This document shows, in pieces, positions 1 through 9,062 of a stretch of 42,531 bases of DNA. This DNA comes from Bacillota bacterium. GTDB lineage: Bacteria; Bacillota; Clostridia; Peptostreptococcales; Acidaminobacteraceae. The stretch is taken from contig JAUMXH010000007.1 of NCBI GenBank assembly GCA_030529225.1, positions 48,703-91,233 on the forward strand, read 5' to 3'. The notes beneath the pieces were generated by a model. That model saw nothing but the letters and a program-made list of their open reading frames with translations, did not search any database and was not told the DNA's origin. The position numbers and the translations under genes are program-made. Positions within the stretch are counted from its first letter, which is position 1, and the number at the start of each line of letters is the position of its first letter.

Positions 1-553
1 CCTTGCCCGCTTCCTCGCTCTTCTTGTCCTTGCCTTCTTCCTTCGGCTTCTCCGGAGCGATTTCTACGCCGAGCTTCTTCGCGATGCCTTCCAACAGTTG
101 CTGAATCTTTGAAAAATCAGCCTTGCCTGCACCCTGCGCCCCCAACAAATCCTTGATGCTCTTGATGTCCTTAGACAGGCCTTCAAAGGTCTTGTTGAGC
201 TTCTGCATCCCTTCTAAAGAGCTGAATTGCGCCATCTGGGCGATAAAGTCCTTATCCTGCATCGGGTTGAGCGGGTTCTGGTTCGCCAGCTGTTTGAGCA
301 AAATGTGCATAAACTGGTCTTTTCCCAGCGCCTGATTGTCGATCATCCTCTTGTTGGCAGGATCGTTCTTAATCTCCTCCAAGAACTTCATCTGCTCCTC
401 GGTAAACACCCCGTCCAAAACCCGATTCGGGTCGTTGTGGGATCCCGGAGCCGGCTTGCTTTCTTGAGGCTGCACACCGTTTTTCTCAGGTTTTTTCGCC
501 GTGCTTACGGGATAGATGTTCGCTTGTCCCGCTGCAGCAATCGTGCTTGCCAT
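1..553 (-). CDS. flgD: Flagellar hook assembly scaffold FlgD (3' end outside window)
   Basis: The 184 visible codons contain the FlgD signature: LGKDQFMHILLKQLANQNPL, followed at once by the NPMQDKDFIAQMAQFSSLEG segment, at about residues 76-114. FlgD caps the growing hook so that hook subunits can polymerise. The ATG at 551-553 follows a strong AGGAAGGAG site. The N-terminal ~50 residues are low-complexity and Pro/Lys-rich, and a Lys/Glu-rich linker follows the conserved block. The usual C-terminal FlgD Ig/tudor-like part would lie beyond base 1, so completeness cannot be judged. It lies 29 bp downstream of fliK, the normal place for it in Firmicute fla operons. Confidence 0.93.
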   Translation of the reverse strand, partial: MASTIAAAGQANIYPVSTAKKPEKNGVQPQESKPAPGSHNDPNRVLDGVFTEEQMKFLEEIKNDPANKRMIDNQALGKDQFMHILLKQLANQNPLNPMQDKDFIAQMAQFSSLEGMQKLNKTFEGLSKDIKSIKDLLGAQGAGKADFSKIQQLLEGIAKKLGVEIAPEKPKEEGKDKKSEEAGK

Positions 554-582
554 ACGTTCTCCTTCCTTGTTTGAACCGTTCT

Positions 583-2145
583 CTAAGCCAGTTCTTCAAA
601 TGTTGACCCCTGTTCCAATCCTTCCAAGGTTCCGGTGTAGACCCGGGATGCGCCCTCAAAAGTTTCCTCAACACGCAGTTCTCTCGCGCCCCTTCTTCCG
701 TTTTGCCTTCGGCTTTCGCCCCTTCGTTCAAAACTTGGAGAATTGTCGCTCAAGTTGACATCAAAACTCGTTACCTCAAAGCCCTTGTCCTTCAGACTCG
801 ACTTTAAATCGCTTAAATTTGATTCGATCGCTTCTTTTACCATTTGCGAAGCCACATTCATCTTGGCAATCACCTGATCCTTGTGCACTTCTATTTTTAA
901 CTCAACCTTACCTAACTCCTCAGGTCTCAATCTGATAATCATCTCGGAATGGTCATCCTTGATGCTCTGTTTGGCCAAATGATCCTTGATCTGTTCAAAG
1001 ACCTCGGTCTTCATCACTGTTTTTACTTCTTTTCCGGCGTTCAGTTCCGCCTTGGTCGCCTGCAGTTTGACATCTTGCGCCTCGAGCTTGGCTGAGAACG
1101 ATTCACTCTCCACCGCCTTGATTTCGCTTTTTACAGCGCTCTCAGGCGATTTTGACGAGTCCGCCACACCCTTTTGTTCGCGAGATTCGCTGCCGCCTGA
1201 CTGCAGCTGCAGCTGTTCGGTCTGCTTGCTCTGCTCCTCGATTGGAAGCGCGGCTTCCTGCGTGTCCCGGCTCGCCTGCGCTCCTTCGCTTGACGCGCTT
1301 ATAGCCGGCCTGTTCACTTGGAGGGAAAGGGCGTTCAGCTTGTCCAAAAGTTCTTCGAGCCTTCCCTGCGTCCCTTTGTGTTCCGGCTTCAGCTTCTCCG
1401 CCAAATCCTTCAGGAGGGCCTGCATCTTGCCCGGGGTCTGCCCGTCAATCTCCGTTTCCTTCTCCGCCTGCGCAATCAGCTTGGCGAGTTCCTCCGCGCT
1501 GAAGAGTTGCGTCAGATCCGTCGCCTTGGCGTCTTGGAGCGCCTTGGCCTCCGTCAGTTGCGAAAGGGCTTGCGCAAGTTCGCCGATCGCAGGACTCAAG
1601 TCCTCTTGCGGCAGCTTCGTGAAATCCTGCTGCGCAAAGAGTCCCTGCAGAAGCGCCGTCACTTCTTGGAGCTTGGCAGCGTCCTTCTCGGTCTCCTCCT
1701 TCGGGAGCCTCTCTTTCTCAGCGAGCGGCTCTCTTTCTACAGCTTCCTTCGCATAGGCCGTTTCCCTCTGCTTCACGGCATCCGCCGCAAACGAGTCGCC
1801 TGTTTTGGCTCTTTCGCCGATTCGCCTGCCCTCGTCCCCTTGCTTCAGGGCCGGGCTCTCAGCCTTTTTGGTAATCGGTTTTCCCGGCTCCCGGGCATTT
1901 TTTGCGGAATGAAAATCAGGTTTCTTAACATCCGGTTTTCCGATGCCGCCGGCATCTCTTCCGTTGTTAGAAACCTGAAAATCCCCTCTTTTTATGTTAT
2001 TTAATTCTTGTTTCTTTTTTAGAGTTTTAGAAAACCCGGCCTCGCTTGCCCTCTCCTGCCCGCTCGCGCCGTCCGTAGCGTAGCGCTGCATGGCGAGTTT
2101 GGTCAAGGACGCTTGCGTTTCCTCTCTCTTAACACTTACATACAT
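583..2145 (-). CDS. fliK: Flagellar hook-length control protein FliK
   Basis: A 520-residue protein with the FliK layout. A long, poorly conserved Lys/Glu/Ala-rich N-terminal part (the secreted molecular ruler) is followed by a conserved C-terminal hook-length domain at about residues 390-470, including MIIRLRPEELGKVELKIEV and the following VIAKMNVASQMVKEAIESNL. This domain contacts FlhB and switches export from hook to filament subunits. The ATG at 2143-2145 has an AAGGGGAGGT ribosome site. The residues after the domain (about 475-520) are Arg- and Gly-rich. The gene lies between a MotE-like gene and flgD, as expected for this operon. Confidence 0.93.
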   Translation of the reverse strand: MYVSVKREETQASLTKLAMQRYATDGASGQERASEAGFSKTLKKKQELNNIKRGDFQVSNNGRDAGGIGKPDVKKPDFHSAKNAREPGKPITKKAESPALKQGDEGRRIGERAKTGDSFAADAVKQRETAYAKEAVEREPLAEKERLPKEETEKDAAKLQEVTALLQGLFAQQDFTKLPQEDLSPAIGELAQALSQLTEAKALQDAKATDLTQLFSAEELAKLIAQAEKETEIDGQTPGKMQALLKDLAEKLKPEHKGTQGRLEELLDKLNALSLQVNRPAISASSEGAQASRDTQEAALPIEEQSKQTEQLQLQSGGSESREQKGVADSSKSPESAVKSEIKAVESESFSAKLEAQDVKLQATKAELNAGKEVKTVMKTEVFEQIKDHLAKQSIKDDHSEMIIRLRPEELGKVELKIEVHKDQVIAKMNVASQMVKEAIESNLSDLKSSLKDKGFEVTSFDVNLSDNSPSFERRGESRRQNGRRGARELRVEETFEGASRVYTGTLEGLEQGSTFEELA

Positions 2146-2157
2146 CCGTACCTCCCC

Positions 2158-3366
2158 TTATTCGGGTTCCGGCAAGGCAAGTTTGGTAAAAATATCAGAA
2201 GCGATTCTGTTGTCAAAGTGCGATAAAATCGCGGCAGTCTTCTTATACGAAAAACTTCTGAGTAGGTCCAGCGCCAAATCCTCATCGGAAATCACGATCT
2301 GCTCCCCATTTTTGAGGGGGTAAACCTTGGGCTCCGAAGCGTTCAAATACAGGGTTTTAATCATCTTCGCAGTCCTGTCCTCATCCATTTCCATATAAAT
2401 GCTCACGAGTTCATCCATCTTATCGTCATACTTCTTGTAAATGTTTAGAGACTCGATTAGATTTTCGCTGAAGGCGCCCTCTCCCTTGCCCAAGCGTTCG
2501 CGGTCGCGAATCCTCTTGAGCATGTCCTTGACAAAGACGTCATCGTCCACCTTGGAAAGGATTTCACCGGCCTTCTTCGGCCCGAGCTCGGTGTAGATCA
2601 TCGCGAGTTCTTCCTTTTCATAGGCGGAGTCGGGGCCCAGGGTCTTGGCGAGTTCCTTGGCCTCGATCGGTTGAAAGGTCGCGGCGACGGTCTTGATATT
2701 GTCCAGGCGCTCCTCTTTTTCCTTGAGCTTTTTCTTGAAGTTCAGCGCCTTGTCGGCTTCAAAATGCGAGATGATCTGATCCTTGTCCGATTCCTTCAGC
2801 AAGGGGAGGAGGTTCAGCACCGCGCCTTCCGGCAGGCTCGCAAAGACCTTCGCGAGCTTCTCATGCGCGTCCTTCTCCTCGTCCAGAATCTTCTTCACTT
2901 CCTGCAGCTGGTTGGACAGACTTAGGCCCGAGAGGTACTCGGCGCTGAGCTTGTGCTCCTTCTCTTCCTCTTCCTTGATCTTGCTCAAGGTGTCCATGAT
3001 CGGCGACTCTTGCAGCTTGCTCTGCCTGACCGCCTCCAAGAGCTTGGCCGTCTTGTTCGGGTCCGTGCGGTTCATCTGCTTTAACAGGAGCTCATAGGTC
3101 GCCTTGTCGTTGCTCTCGGCGAGCAGGAGCTTGTCGACCGCGCGGTCGGTGTCCGCGGAAAGCAGGTAGTCGGCGATTTCATCGATCTGCTCGCCAATCT
3201 CCCCGTCGCCCGGAATATTGGCGAACTTCTCGCCGAACGAGCCCGGCAGCTTGGCCAGGACGTTGTTGGCCATCTCCCGGAACGGGTCGACCGTGAAGTA
3301 GAGCGCCGTCATCGCAAGCAGGGGAACCACCACCAGGATCATCAATATGATTAAAACCTTTTTCAC
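2158..3366 (-). CDS. MotE/YlxF-like membrane-anchored flagellar operon protein
   Basis: A 402-residue protein with one N-terminal membrane helix (about residues 4-25, VLIILMILVVVPLLAMTALY), then an extra-cytoplasmic, mostly helical, charged region. Its position between fliJ and fliK matches YlxF of Bacillus and MotE-type proteins, which have an N-terminal anchor, a coiled coil and a MgtE-N-like helical domain. Here at least two MgtE-N-like stretches seem present (about 55-110 and 170-290), and another helical repeat lies near the C-terminus (about 320-400). That makes it about twice the usual YlxF length. The start is GTG at 3364-3366 after AGGAGAGGACTT. Its role is probably stabilising or chaperoning at the flagellar base. 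The family call rests on architecture and context, not on a strong motif. Confidence 0.7.
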   Translation of the reverse strand: MKKVLIILMILVVVPLLAMTALYFTVDPFREMANNVLAKLPGSFGEKFANIPGDGEIGEQIDEIADYLLSADTDRAVDKLLLAESNDKATYELLLKQMNRTDPNKTAKLLEAVRQSKLQESPIMDTLSKIKEEEEKEHKLSAEYLSGLSLSNQLQEVKKILDEEKDAHEKLAKVFASLPEGAVLNLLPLLKESDKDQIISHFEADKALNFKKKLKEKEERLDNIKTVAATFQPIEAKELAKTLGPDSAYEKEELAMIYTELGPKKAGEILSKVDDDVFVKDMLKRIRDRERLGKGEGAFSENLIESLNIYKKYDDKMDELVSIYMEMDEDRTAKMIKTLYLNASEPKVYPLKNGEQIVISDEDLALDLLRSFSYKKTAAILSHFDNRIASDIFTKLALPEPE

Positions 3367-3376
3367 AAGTCCTCTC

Positions 3377-3823
3377 CTATTCCCTCTCTTTGGCCATTTG
3401 GAAGTTGATGGTTTCCTCTATCATCTCCTGCATCGCCTTCTCTTCCTTGAATTTATATTCGTTGAATGCTTTTTCTTTCAGCTTTTCGATCTTCTTGACC
3501 TCTTGGGTCGCCGTGAGGAGTTCTTCCCTGGCGATTGAGAGCGCCCGCTGCGCCATGTCGAGCCTGGTTTCAAAATTCTCTATCTCGTCGCGGTACCACT
3601 TTTTAAAGCGGTTGTAGGATGAAATCTTTTGCGCGCTGACGCCGCCCCGCATCTCGCTCAGGATGCGCTCCTCGTAGGCCAGCCTCTGCGCCTTGACCTC
3701 CTCGAGCTTGCCGCGGATGCGCTCCATGTCCGAAATCTTTGTGGCCAGGAGCTGCTTCTTGTCGTCCTCCTCCTGCACCTTGATTTCCAGGATCTTGCTG
3801 TAGCGGAATTTAAAATTTGCCAT
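3377..3823 (-). CDS. fliJ: Flagellar export chaperone/stalk protein FliJ
   Basis: A 148-residue, almost entirely helical, highly charged protein predicted to form an antiparallel coiled coil. It begins with the FliJ-typical pattern FKFRYSKILEIKVQEEDDKK. FliJ is the central stalk of the FliI hexamer in the type III flagellar export apparatus and also helps hand over export chaperones. The ATG at 3821-3823 lies one base after the fliI stop codon and uses a GGGAAGA site inside the end of fliI, so translation is probably coupled. Length and position agree with the family. Confidence 0.88.
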   Translation of the reverse strand: MANFKFRYSKILEIKVQEEDDKKQLLATKISDMERIRGKLEEVKAQRLAYEERILSEMRGGVSAQKISSYNRFKKWYRDEIENFETRLDMAQRALSIAREELLTATQEVKKIEKLKEKAFNEYKFKEEKAMQEMIEETINFQMAKERE

Positions 3824-3824
3824 A

Positions 3825-5150
3825 CTATCTTCCCGTCGCTTCCAACATCAAATTCGTAATATTCTCCAGATTCGACTTTTCAGTCACGCCCTGCCGCAAG
3901 AAGGCGTTCAGCTCGTCGATGCGCCGAATCGCGTAGTCGATTTTAGGATTGGAGCCCACCTCATAGGCCCCCATGTTGATCAAATCTTCCGAGCCCTTGT
4001 AGGTCGCAAAAATCTCGTTAAAGCCGCGCGCAATCTTCATGTGCTCGCCGCTGACGATGTTCGGCATGACCCGGCTGACGCTCTGCAAAATGTCGATCGC
4101 AGGGTAGTGCCCCTTGTGCGCCAGCGCCCTGGACAAAACCACGTGGCCGTCCAGGATACCCCGAATCGCGTCGGCGACCGGCTCGTTCATGTCGTCCCCG
4201 TCCACCAGGACCGTGTAGAGGCCGGTAATCGAGCCCTTGTCCGAGTTTCCGGCACGCTCCAGCAGGGCCGGCAGCTTGGTAAAGACCGAAGGCGTGTAGC
4301 CCCTCGCGACCGGCGGTTCCCCGACCGCAAGCCCTATTTCCCGCTGGGCCATCGAAAATCGGGTCAGAGAGTCCATCATCAGCATCACATTCAGGCCCTT
4401 GTCCCTGAAAAACTCGGCGATGGATGTTGCAACCAGGGCGGCGTTGACCCGCACCAGGGCCGGCTTGTCGGATGTGGCGATCACCAGAACCGAGCGCCTA
4501 AGGCCCTCGTAGCCCAGGTCGTTCTCAATGAACTCGCTGACCTCCCTGCCCCGCTCACCGACCAGGGCGATCACGTTGACGTCGGCCTGCGTATTTCTGG
4601 CGATCATCCCCATCAGCGTCGACTTCCCGACGCCACTGCCGGCGAAGATGCCTATCCTCTGCCCCCTGCCCACCGTCAGCAAGCCGTCCAGGGCCCTGAC
4701 GCCGAGCGAAATCGGCCGGTCTATCTTCATCCTCTTTAACGGGTTCGGCGGTTCGTTGTTGACTGGGTAGCGCTGCTTTAAGTCCAGAATCGGACCGTCG
4801 TCCAGAAAGTCGCCGACCCCGTCAATTACGCGCCCCAAAAGGGCTTCGCCCACTTTTACGCTGAGCAGGTGACCGGTCGCGTAGACCTTGGATCCCGGCC
4901 CCACGCCCTCCATGTCGCCGAGCGGCATCAAAAGTACCTTCTCAAAACTGAAGCCCACCACCTCGGCGTGGATCGGCTCCTTGTTTCCCAAGGGGTAGAT
5001 GTGGCAGACCTCGCCAATCTTCACCTGGGGACCGAAAGACTCGATGGTCAGACCGATGATCTTGCTGACCCGTCCGATGAAGCGGACCGTGCTGGCCTCT
5101 TCCAGACTCCTATGGTACTTCTCAAACATCCGCTTAGCCGTCAAGTCCAT
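3825..5150 (-). CDS. fliI: Flagellar protein export ATPase FliI
   Basis: A 441-residue F1-beta-like ATPase. Walker A (AGSGVGKST, about residues 170-178), Walker B (VMLMMDSLTRF) and the family block VGERGREVSEFIENDLG are intact. FliI forms a cytoplasmic hexamer that, with FliH and FliJ, helps feed substrates to the FlhA/FlhB export gate. The length is normal. The start overlaps the end of fliH by 17 bases, which implies translational coupling of the FliH2-FliI complex genes. Confidence 0.97.
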   Translation of the reverse strand: MDLTAKRMFEKYHRSLEEASTVRFIGRVSKIIGLTIESFGPQVKIGEVCHIYPLGNKEPIHAEVVGFSFEKVLLMPLGDMEGVGPGSKVYATGHLLSVKVGEALLGRVIDGVGDFLDDGPILDLKQRYPVNNEPPNPLKRMKIDRPISLGVRALDGLLTVGRGQRIGIFAGSGVGKSTLMGMIARNTQADVNVIALVGERGREVSEFIENDLGYEGLRRSVLVIATSDKPALVRVNAALVATSIAEFFRDKGLNVMLMMDSLTRFSMAQREIGLAVGEPPVARGYTPSVFTKLPALLERAGNSDKGSITGLYTVLVDGDDMNEPVADAIRGILDGHVVLSRALAHKGHYPAIDILQSVSRVMPNIVSGEHMKIARGFNEIFATYKGSEDLINMGAYEVGSNPKIDYAIRRIDELNAFLRQGVTEKSNLENITNLMLEATGR

Positions 5151-6426
5151 CCACGTCCTCGATTTCCGGGTAGTCCTGCGCCTCGCCCTCGTCGCGAAGC
5201 CCCTCTATATAGGCGTCGATGTCGCGCTCCAGATCCTCGTCCCGGTAGTCCTCGGGTGAGTCCTGCTCCGCCTCCGGCGCGAGCTCCTCCTCCGCCAGCT
5301 CGGCGTAGCCTTCCTCGTACCCGTACATACGGCTCGCCATCTGCCTGCGCAGCCCGCTGTCCAGGCTGAAGTTCTTGTCGATGTCAAAGTCGCTCTCATC
5401 GTAGCGGTTCTCCAGCCCCTCGTAGCCGGTGCCGCGCTCGGCGTCCTCCTCTTCCTCGTAGTCCGCAAAGCCCGCAGGCCCATCCGCGCCCGCATCCCGC
5501 TCGTCCGCCGGGAGGAGCTCGTCCGCAGCTTCCGCATCGTCGTCGGCGAAGCCCTGCTCGCCCTCCGGGTCCTTGGCCATCAAAATATTGTTGAAGAGCG
5601 CCTCAATGCCCTCGAGCTGGGTCTTGATGCTCGAGTCGATGCTGCCGGTGTCGGTGTCTATGATGCAGCTGCCCTGCGGCAGGGCGTAGTCGACCTTGAT
5701 TTCCAGGTTCTCGATCCGCTCGGCCATCGCCAAAATCTTGGGCTTGGCAAGGGTCGCCGAATCGAAGTCGTGCTCGGATACCCGAAGCACAATTTCGGTC
5801 GCGTAGTTGAGCTGGCTCATCGCCCCCTCAATCAGCGATTCAATATAGTTTCCGTCTGAAATTTCCCGTCCGATGACTTTTTTGGAGATCGCCAAAACCA
5901 GGTTGATGATCTCAGCCTCGTTTTGGATATAGAATTCTTTTCGTTTAATGTGAAGCTGCCGCTTGATTTCAAGGGCTTCTTCCAGTTCCAGGTTGGCCTG
6001 CTCGATCAGCTCTTCGGCCTGCCTCGCGCCCTCGGCGTAGCCCTCGTCAAAACCCGCCTCAAAGCCCTCTTCGTGGCCCTTCTTTTTGGCGTTCTCGTAC
6101 ATCGCGCCGGTGTTCTGCATCGCCTCGTTCTCCAGGGCTCTGGCGGAACTTCTGGCATCGGCGATCAAACGGTCCGCGACCGCCTGGGCGTTGTCCATGA
6201 TTTCGAGCGCGGCCTTCTCCGCCTTCTCAATCAGATAGTTCGGGCCGTACTCCTCCTCGGGCTCCGGGGCTTTCTTCGCCTGCTTTTCCGCACGCGAAAA
6301 AGACTCATGTCTGTCATGCGTCTCTCTCTTAGCGGCATATCGCTCCTTGCTGATAAACACATCCGAACTGAGTTTGTAAGCCCCTTCGGACAAGTTCACC
6401 CTGTTCGATCGGATAATCTTTGACAA
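5134..6426 (-). CDS. fliH: Flagellar export ATPase regulator FliH with long acidic C-terminal tail
   Basis: A 430-residue protein. Residues ~60-283 look like FliH: a charged coiled coil with Gly-spaced repeats (GHEEGFEAGFDEGYAEG, about 118-133) and a V/F-ATPase E-subunit-like domain containing INLVLAISKKVIGREI (about 174-189). FliH dimers restrain and localise FliI. Residues 284-430 form an unusual, very Asp/Glu-rich extension with Tyr and Gly but no recognised domain. This makes the protein 1.5-2 times the usual length. The start is TTG at 6424-6426 with a G-rich site (TTTGGGGGGACAGC), so initiation may be weak; no better ATG lies nearby. The DNA encoding the tail is very GC-rich. Confidence 0.88.
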   Translation of the reverse strand: MSKIIRSNRVNLSEGAYKLSSDVFISKERYAAKRETHDRHESFSRAEKQAKKAPEPEEEYGPNYLIEKAEKAALEIMDNAQAVADRLIADARSSARALENEAMQNTGAMYENAKKKGHEEGFEAGFDEGYAEGARQAEELIEQANLELEEALEIKRQLHIKRKEFYIQNEAEIINLVLAISKKVIGREISDGNYIESLIEGAMSQLNYATEIVLRVSEHDFDSATLAKPKILAMAERIENLEIKVDYALPQGSCIIDTDTGSIDSSIKTQLEGIEALFNNILMAKDPEGEQGFADDDAEAADELLPADERDAGADGPAGFADYEEEEDAERGTGYEGLENRYDESDFDIDKNFSLDSGLRRQMASRMYGYEEGYAELAEEELAPEAEQDSPEDYRDEDLERDIDAYIEGLRDEGEAQDYPEIEDVDGLDG

Positions 6427-6443
6427 GCTGTCCCCCCAAAGAC

Positions 6444-7448
6444 TTACATGATGACTTCGTCGTCACCGCCTCTGGAGATGACGATCTCACCCGCATCCTG
6501 CAATCTTCTTATGATGCCTACTATCTTTTGTTGCGCTTCTTCCACGTTTTTCAGCCTGATCGGCCCCATAAACTGCATGTCTTCCTTGAGCATCTCGGCC
6601 ATCCGCTTGGACATGTTCGAGAAAATGTACTCCTGCAGCTCCTCCTTGCAACCCTTGAGCGCCACCGTGAGGTCGTTGTTCTCGACCTCGCGAATAAAGC
6701 GCTGCACGTAAACCGAATCCAGGTTGAGGATGTCTTCGAAGACGAACATCTTCTGACGGATTTCCTCGGCCAGCTCGGCTTCTTCCACTTCCAGGGTCTC
6801 CATGATGAACTTTTCGGTCGCCCGATCCACCGAGTTCAGAATGTCCACGATTGCCTGGATGCCGCCGGTGCTCGCAAAGTCCTTGGTGACCATAGAAGAG
6901 AGCTTCTTCTCGAGGATAAATTCCACCTCTTTGATGACCTGCGGAGAGGTCGCCTCCATCGTCGCGATCCGCATCGCAACGTCCGCCTGCTTGGCCTGCG
7001 GCAGAGAAGAGAGGATGATGCCCGCCTGCTGCGGGTTCAAATAGGACAATACCAGGGCCAGGGTCTGCGGGTGCTCGTTCTGAATGAAGTTGAGCAGCTG
7101 ATTCGCGTCGGCCTTCTTGACAAAATCGAAGGGCCTGACCTGCAAGGAGGCCGTCAACTTGTTGATGATCTCGGTCGCCTTCTGGCTTCCCATCGCCTTT
7201 TCCAACACGTCCTTCGCGTAGCCGATGCCGCCCTCGGACATAAACTCCTGGGCGAGACAAATCTCGTAGAACTCTTCCAGAATCTTATCTTTTTCTTCCG
7301 GACTGACCTTCCTCACATTGGCGATTTCCAGAGTGATCTCCTCGATCTCCTCCTCCGACAGGTGCTCAAAAATCTTGGCCGACCTCTCGGGGCCCAAACT
7401 GATAAAGAGGATGGCGGTCTTTTCCTTGCCATCAAGGTGTTCTGCCAT
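6444..7448 (-). CDS. fliG: Flagellar motor switch protein FliG
   Basis: FliG of the C-ring: the N-terminal domain binds the FliF C-terminus, and the C-terminal domain holds the charged torque helix that works against MotA. Visible landmarks are the start block GKEKTAILFISLGPERSAKI, the EHPQTLALVLSYL linker motif and the C-terminal torque region around VFEDILNLDSVYVQRFIREV. The frame stays open upstream to 7499, but ATG at 7446-7448 is preferred. It gives the usual MAEHLDGKEK beginning, follows GAGGAGAAAGGAAG and does not overlap fliF. The protein is 334 residues, normal for the family. Confidence 0.95.
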   Translation of the reverse strand: MAEHLDGKEKTAILFISLGPERSAKIFEHLSEEEIEEITLEIANVRKVSPEEKDKILEEFYEICLAQEFMSEGGIGYAKDVLEKAMGSQKATEIINKLTASLQVRPFDFVKKADANQLLNFIQNEHPQTLALVLSYLNPQQAGIILSSLPQAKQADVAMRIATMEATSPQVIKEVEFILEKKLSSMVTKDFASTGGIQAIVDILNSVDRATEKFIMETLEVEEAELAEEIRQKMFVFEDILNLDSVYVQRFIREVENNDLTVALKGCKEELQEYIFSNMSKRMAEMLKEDMQFMGPIRLKNVEEAQQKIVGIIRRLQDAGEIVISRGGDDEVIM

Positions 7449-7480
7449 GGCGCTTCCTTTCTCCTCGCTCTCCGTCCACG

Positions 7481-9025
7481 CTAGTCGCTGTTCATCCAAG
7501 ACCGGATGAGCTGGGCTACAATCTCAGGCCTTGAGTCGATAAATTTCTCAATCTGATACTTCGGTGAAGACTTGTCTTCAAAGTTGGTCTGTATCTCTTC
7601 GAGCTCTTCCTGCTCGGTCTGTATCTCTTCGATGATTTCTTCCGATTCCTTCTTGCGACGCTTGAGCAGCGTGATTGCGATTCCAATCACTACGAGGATG
7701 CCGAGTCCGCTCAGAACCAGCACCCAGGTCGGCACGCCCAGGACACCCTGCGCGGTAGCGCTCAGCGGCTCGAGCTTCTCCTCAAAGAAGTCGGTCGCCA
7801 TCACCGTGATATTGCTCTGCTTTTTAAAATCGTCGGTCGAGGCCTTTACCAGGCTGATCAATGTTGCCTTGTCTTCCTCGCTCAGGGTCTCGTTGACCAG
7901 GCTCTTTTTGTTGATGATGACCGCGACCGAGATGTCGCTGATCTGCCCCTTCTCCTTTTCGAGCTTCTTCTTCACATTGTTCAGCTCGTAGTTCTTGATG
8001 GTCTGGGCCTTCTTGTAGCCCGAAGCGTCGGAATCTTCGGTCGGGAACTGCGGCGTCTCGGTGGTGTTGGAATCCGTGCCCGGAGCGCCCTCGGCCTCCT
8101 TGTTCACCACATTCTCCCTGAGCTCGTTGATGGAGCGAATCATCCCCTCCTGCGAGCCCTCGATTGGCGGCGAAAACTGCTCGATTTCCGTCACTTCCGA
8201 GTTAAAGTCGAGCTTCACCGACGACTTGACCCTGACGTTGCCGGCCCCGTAGACCGTGCTCAAAAAGTCGGTCACGCCGGTGTCGATGCGGTTCTCAATA
8301 AAGACCTTGAGCTCATCCTGCGTGGATGAGTCGTAGCTCGCGTTTCCGCTCATATCCTTGTTCAGCTTGACCCCGTTCTGGTCGATGATGGTCACCATCT
8401 GCGGGTCCAGCCCCTCCACCGAGGTCACCACAAAGCTGAGTATGCTCTCCACCTGCTCCTTGCTGAGCTTCTTGCCCTGCTTTAGGGTCAGGACGATCGA
8501 TGCCCTCGAAACGTCCTCGTCCAGGTTCAAAAAGGTGCTCGATTCCTTGATGTAGAGCTCCACCGAAGCGTTTTCAATCGGTTCCAGGTGCTTTAAAGAA
8601 TTTTCGATCGAACTCTTCTGTGCCTGCAAAAAGAGCTTGTTTCTGGTCTCCGCCGGGGTCGTAAAGTCCATCTTGTCGAGCAAGTCATCGTAGGTCAGCG
8701 CCTGCGAACGCGAGAATCCTGCCATCGCAAGCTCCATGCGCGCCTCGTCCACCTTCTGCTTGTTCACCCAAATGGTGCTGGCGGAGTCCTCGACCCTGTG
8801 CTCAATCTTGAGCTCGGTCAGCTTTGCGCTGATCTCGCCCGACTGTTCCGGCGTGAGCCCGCGGTTAAAGACCACGTACTCAATCTGAACCATATTCATA
8901 ATGATTAAGGCAACAAAAAAAACAAACAAGACGGCACCAAGAATCCAAAGGATTTTAGCCCGTCTGCTCAATGTCGTTGCGCGATCTTTAAACCAGTCCT
9001 TTAACTGCTGAAGCCGTTCAGCCAT
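7481..9025 (-). CDS. fliF: Flagellar MS-ring protein FliF
   Basis: A 514-residue inner-membrane protein that forms the MS ring, the base on which C-ring and rod assemble. Membrane segments are visible near residues 24-46 (ILWILGAVLFVFFVALIIMN) and about 430-452 (VLVLSGLGILVVIGIAITLL). Between them lie the ring-building YscJ/FliF domains, including VEGLDPQMVTIIDQNG. The cytoplasmic C-terminus ends with the FliG-binding helix IVAQLIRSWMNSD. Length and order are typical. It sits between fliE and fliG in the same operon. Confidence 0.96.
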   Translation of the reverse strand: MAERLQQLKDWFKDRATTLSRRAKILWILGAVLFVFFVALIIMNMVQIEYVVFNRGLTPEQSGEISAKLTELKIEHRVEDSASTIWVNKQKVDEARMELAMAGFSRSQALTYDDLLDKMDFTTPAETRNKLFLQAQKSSIENSLKHLEPIENASVELYIKESSTFLNLDEDVSRASIVLTLKQGKKLSKEQVESILSFVVTSVEGLDPQMVTIIDQNGVKLNKDMSGNASYDSSTQDELKVFIENRIDTGVTDFLSTVYGAGNVRVKSSVKLDFNSEVTEIEQFSPPIEGSQEGMIRSINELRENVVNKEAEGAPGTDSNTTETPQFPTEDSDASGYKKAQTIKNYELNNVKKKLEKEKGQISDISVAVIINKKSLVNETLSEEDKATLISLVKASTDDFKKQSNITVMATDFFEEKLEPLSATAQGVLGVPTWVLVLSGLGILVVIGIAITLLKRRKKESEEIIEEIQTEQEELEEIQTNFEDKSSPKYQIEKFIDSRPEIVAQLIRSWMNSD

Positions 9026-9062
9026 ATCATCTTCCCCTACTACCCGTTTCTTTTATCCGATC

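Noticed and set aside
5205..5537. Arginine-rich 110-codon frame inside fliH
   Set aside because: It is the shifted frame of the GC-rich acidic tail; its composition is a mirror of the FliH codons.
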